A DNA stretch of 64,000 nucleotides, taken from Hetaerina americana (Eukaryota > Arthropoda > Insecta > Odonata > Calopterygidae). A program made the position numbers and the translations under genes. This document shows positions 61,035-64,000 of the stretch, one piece after another (the first letter of the stretch is position 1; each line of letters opens with the position of its first letter). Location: contig JAKTNV010000643.1 of NCBI GenBank assembly GCA_022747635.1, forward strand, positions 1 through 64,000, in the 5' to 3' direction. The notes beneath the pieces were generated by a model. That model was not told the origin of the DNA and did not search any database. It was given only the letters and a program-made list of their open reading frames with translations.

Positions 61035-63567
61035 TTGTTGTTTTTCGCATTATTTTCTGAAATTTGGGCTCTTTTAGCAACGTTAACACTTGCGCTGAAG
61101 CTTCTTTTATGCTCATTTCTTGTTTTTCAGGATTTATTCTGGGTTTTATTTTGTTTATTTGATGAAAATGAACAACAATACACACAATGGAAACATTTTT
61201 TTTTTATTTGTTGCGAGTGAGATTTTCACCTAGAACCCTAAGGGTGGGTATTGGCACTTTTCCTGGAAAAATGTGAAAAATTAAAATTTCTAAAAAGGAA
61301 AAAAATGCCTTCTATACACCTCAAACATTCACTCTTTTAACAGAAGATTGCTGTTTTTCGCAATATTTTTTGAAATTTGGGCTCTTTTAGCAACGTTAAC
61401 ACTAGCGCTGAAGCATCTTTTATGCTCATTTCTTGTCTTTCCGGATTTATTCTGGGTTTTATTTTGTTTATTTGATGAAAATGAACAACAATACACATCA
61501 TGGAAACATTTTTGTTTGATTTGTGTCGAGTGAGATTTTCACCTAGAACCCAAAGGGGGGGGGAACCCAAAGGGGGGGGGATTGGCACTTTTCATGGAAA
61601 AATGTGAAAAATTAAAATTTCTAAAAATAAAATAAATGCCTTCAATACACTTCAAACATTCACTTTAAAACAAAAGATTGCTGTTTTTCGCAATATTTTT
61701 TGAAATTTGGGCTCTTTTAGCAACGTTAACACTTGCGCTGAAGCATCTTTTATGCTCATTTCTTGTCTTTCAGGATTTATTCTGGGTTTTATTTTGTTTA
61801 TTTGATGAAAATGAACAACAATACACAGCATGGAAACAGTTTTGTTTGATTTGTTTCGAGTGAGATTTTCACCTAGAACCCAAAGGGGGGGTATTGGCAC
61901 TTTTCATGGAAAAATTTAAAAAATTAAAATTTCTAAAAATAAAATAAATGCCTTCAATACACTTCAAACATCCACTCTTTTAACAGAAGATTGGTGTTTT
62001 TCGCAATATTTTTTGAAATTTGGGCTCTTTTAGCAACGTTAACACTAGCGCTGAAGCATCTTTTTTTGCTCATTTCTTGTCTTTCCGGATTTATTCTGGG
62101 TTTTATTTCGTTTATTTGATGAAAATGAACAACAATACACACCATGGAAACATTTTTGTTTGATTTGTGTCTAGTGAGATTTTCACCTGGAACCCAAAGG
62201 TATTGGCACTTTTCATGGAAAAATGTGAAAAATTAAAATTTCTAAAAATAAAATAAATGCCTTCTATACACCTCAAACAATCACTCTAAAACAGAAGATT
62301 GTTGTTTTTCGCAATATTTTTTGAAATTTGGGATCTTTTAGCAACGTTAACACTTGCGCTGAAGCATCTTTTATGCTCATTTCTTGTTTTTCAGGATTTA
62401 TTCTGGGTTTTATTTTGTTTATTTGATGAAAATGAACAACAATACACACAATGGAAACATTTTTGTTTGATTTGTGTCGAGTGAGATTTTCACCTAGAAA
62501 CCAAAGGGGGGGGTATTGGCACTTTTCATGGAAAAATGTGAAAAATTAAAATTTCTAAAAATGAAAAAAATGCCTTCTATACACCTCAAACATTCACTCT
62601 ACAACAGAAGATTGCTGTTTTTCGCAATATTTTTTGAAATTTGGGCTCTTTTAGCAACGTTAACACTTGCGCTGAAGCATCTTTTATGCTCATTTCTTGT
62701 CTTTCAGGATTTATTCTGGGCTTTATTTTGTTTATTTGATGAAAATGAACAACAATACACACCATGGAAACATTTTTGTTTGATTTGTGTCGAGTGAGAT
62801 TTTCACCTAGAACCCAAAGGGGGGGGTATCGGCACTTTTCATGGAAAAATGTAAAAAATTAAAATTTATAAAAATAAAATAAATGGCTTCAATACACTTC
62901 AAACATCCACTCTTTTAACAGAAGATTGGTGTTTTTCGCAATATTTTTTGAAATTTGGGCTCTTTTAGCAACGTTAACACTAGCGCTGAAGCATCTTTTA
63001 TGCTCATTTCTTGTCTTTCAGGATTTATTCTGGGTTTTATTTCGTTTATTTGATGAAAATGAACAACAATACACACCATGGAAACATTTTTGTTTGATTT
63101 CTGTCGAGTGAGATTTTCACCTAGAACCCAAAGGGTATTCTAGGGGGGTATTGGCACTTTTCATGGAAAAATGTAAAAAATTAAAATTTCTAAAAATAAA
63201 ATAAATGCCTTCTATACACCTCAAACAATCACTCTAAAACAGAAGATTGTTGTTTTTCGCATTATTTTCTGAAATTTGGGCTCTTTTAGCAACGTTAACA
63301 CTTGCGCTGAAGCATCTTTTGTGCTCATTTCTTGTCTTTCAGGATTTATTCTGGGTTTTATTTTGTTTATTTGATGAAAATGAACAACAATACACACCAT
63401 GGAAACATTTTTGTTTGATTTCTGTCGAGTGAGATTTTCACCTAGAACCCAAAGGGTATTCTAGGGGGGTATTGGCACTTTTCATGGAAAAATGTAAAAA
63501 ATTAAAATTTCTAAAAATAAAATAAATGCCTTCTATACACCTCAAACAATCACTCTAAAACAGAAGA
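61035..63567 (+). repeat. Right-hand HOR family, unit of eight monomers (2533 bp)
   Basis: Starts are 61035 (P), 61348 (B2), 61678 (D), 61991 (G), 62299 (A), 62612 (E), 62926 (G-like with the TATTCTAG insertion) and 63247 (Q'). It shares P-B2 at the start and Q' at the end with the previous unit. The middle is the D-G-A-E series known from the central part of the array, so the two HOR families are interleaved here. Confidence 0.86.
61549..61580 (+). repeat. Doubled G block in B2 monomer 61348
   Basis: The second run is followed by ATTGG with the usual T missing, so the run length and its edge both vary between copies. Confidence 0.94.
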
Positions 63568-64000
63568 TTGTTGTTTTTCGCATTATTTTCTGAAATTTGG
63601 GCTCTTTTAGCAACGTTAACACCTGCGCTGAAGCTTCTTTTATGCTCATTTCTTGTTTTTCAGGATTTATTCTGGGTTTTATTTTGTTTATTTGATGAAA
63701 ATGAACAACAATACACACAATGGAAACATTTTTTTTTTATTTGTTGCGAGTGAGATTTTCACCTAGAACCCTAAGGGTGGGTATTGGCACTTTTCCTGGA
63801 AAAATGTGAAAAATTAAAATTTCTAAAAAGGAAAAAAATGCCTTCTATACACCTCAAACATTCACTCTAATACAGAAGATTGTTGTTTTTCGCAATATTT
63901 TTTGAAATTTGGGCTCTTTTAGCAACGTTAACACTAGCGCTGAAGCATCTTTTATGCTCATTTCTTGTCTTTCCGGATTTATTCTGGGTTTTATTTTGTT
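63568..64000 (+). repeat. Start of a further right-hand HOR unit, cut by the window end
   Basis: It holds P at 63568 and the first 121 bases of a B2 monomer at 63880, with the AATACAGAAG flank also seen before 59750. The array evidently continues beyond the window. Confidence 0.88.

Larger units (their letters stand above)
1..64000 (+). repeat. Satellite DNA array, about 314-bp monomer, head-to-tail, whole window
   Basis: Seen directly: the same segment order recurs about every 314 bp from first to last base (for example monomer starts 268, 908, 2463, 9747, 10061, 20347, 20662, 20976, 25996, 26311, 63247, 63568). The order is CGCAATATTTTTTGAAATTT, AACGTTAAC, GCGCTGAAGCATC, a pyrimidine tract, GGATTTATTCTGG, ACACCATGG, GAGTGAGATTTTCACCTAG, a G-run, then an A-rich tail. 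All monomers have the same orientation and no unrelated sequence interrupts them. Known: long homogeneous arrays with repeats of this size are typical of eukaryotic satellites, often centromeric or pericentromeric. Inferred: the window lies inside a larger array, because both ends cut through a monomer. Species and chromosomal position cannot be told from the sequence alone. Confidence 0.98.

Noticed and set aside
5..64000. CRISPR array
   Set aside because: Repeat units are about 314 bp of near-identical sequence with no alternation of short repeats and unique spacers.
1..64000. Transposon, retroelement or inverted-repeat insertions
   Set aside because: No break in the monomer pattern is long enough to hold one. 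All monomers are in one direction, and length changes are whole monomers, short deletions or homopolymer changes.

Overview
The window is one uninterrupted tandem satellite array. It holds no gene, RNA gene, mobile element, CRISPR array or unique sequence that I can support. An AT-rich unit of about 307-330 bp (usually 313-315 bp) repeats roughly 200 times, always in the same orientation, from base 1 to base 64000, and the array runs off both ends. The pattern points to a eukaryotic nuclear heterochromatin block (centromeric, pericentromeric or other). I cannot name the species or say whether it is plant or animal. All open frames are short (at most about 116 codons) and recur once per repeat. 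Most begin at TTG or GTG rather than ATG, and they look like nothing more than the repeat read in different frames.

Layout. Bases 1-3374 are a diverged left part. Bases 3375-9721 and 9722 to about 16318 are two copies of a segmental duplication of about 6.35-6.6 kb. Bases 16319-20346 are a mosaic whose monomer order echoes bases 1840-3400. Bases 20347-35693 are the most homogeneous part: a higher-order repeat (HOR) of about 2.5 kb built from eight distinguishable monomer types in fixed order. I label these A-B-C-D-E-F-C'-G; the letters are mine. It occurs as units of 7, 11, 8, 8, 7 and 8 monomers. Bases 35694-55025 use the same monomer types in shuffled, shorter or extended orders. Bases 55026-64000 carry a related HOR family marked by new variants: a TATTCTAG insertion in the G-run, CGCATTATTTTCTG at the monomer start, and AAGCTTC.

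How the parts relate. Unit lengths change by whole monomers. At several places the change coincides with a hybrid monomer whose 5' part belongs to one type and 3' part to another, which is the footprint expected of out-of-register recombination. A G-then-A dimer is kept across nearly the whole window while other neighbours are reshuffled. The points of most interest are the HOR structure, the hybrid monomers with different breakpoints, the local homogenised core, the truncated monomers and the unstable G-run. Monomer starts below refer to the TTG at the beginning of the conserved TTTTTCGCAATATTTTTTG segment.
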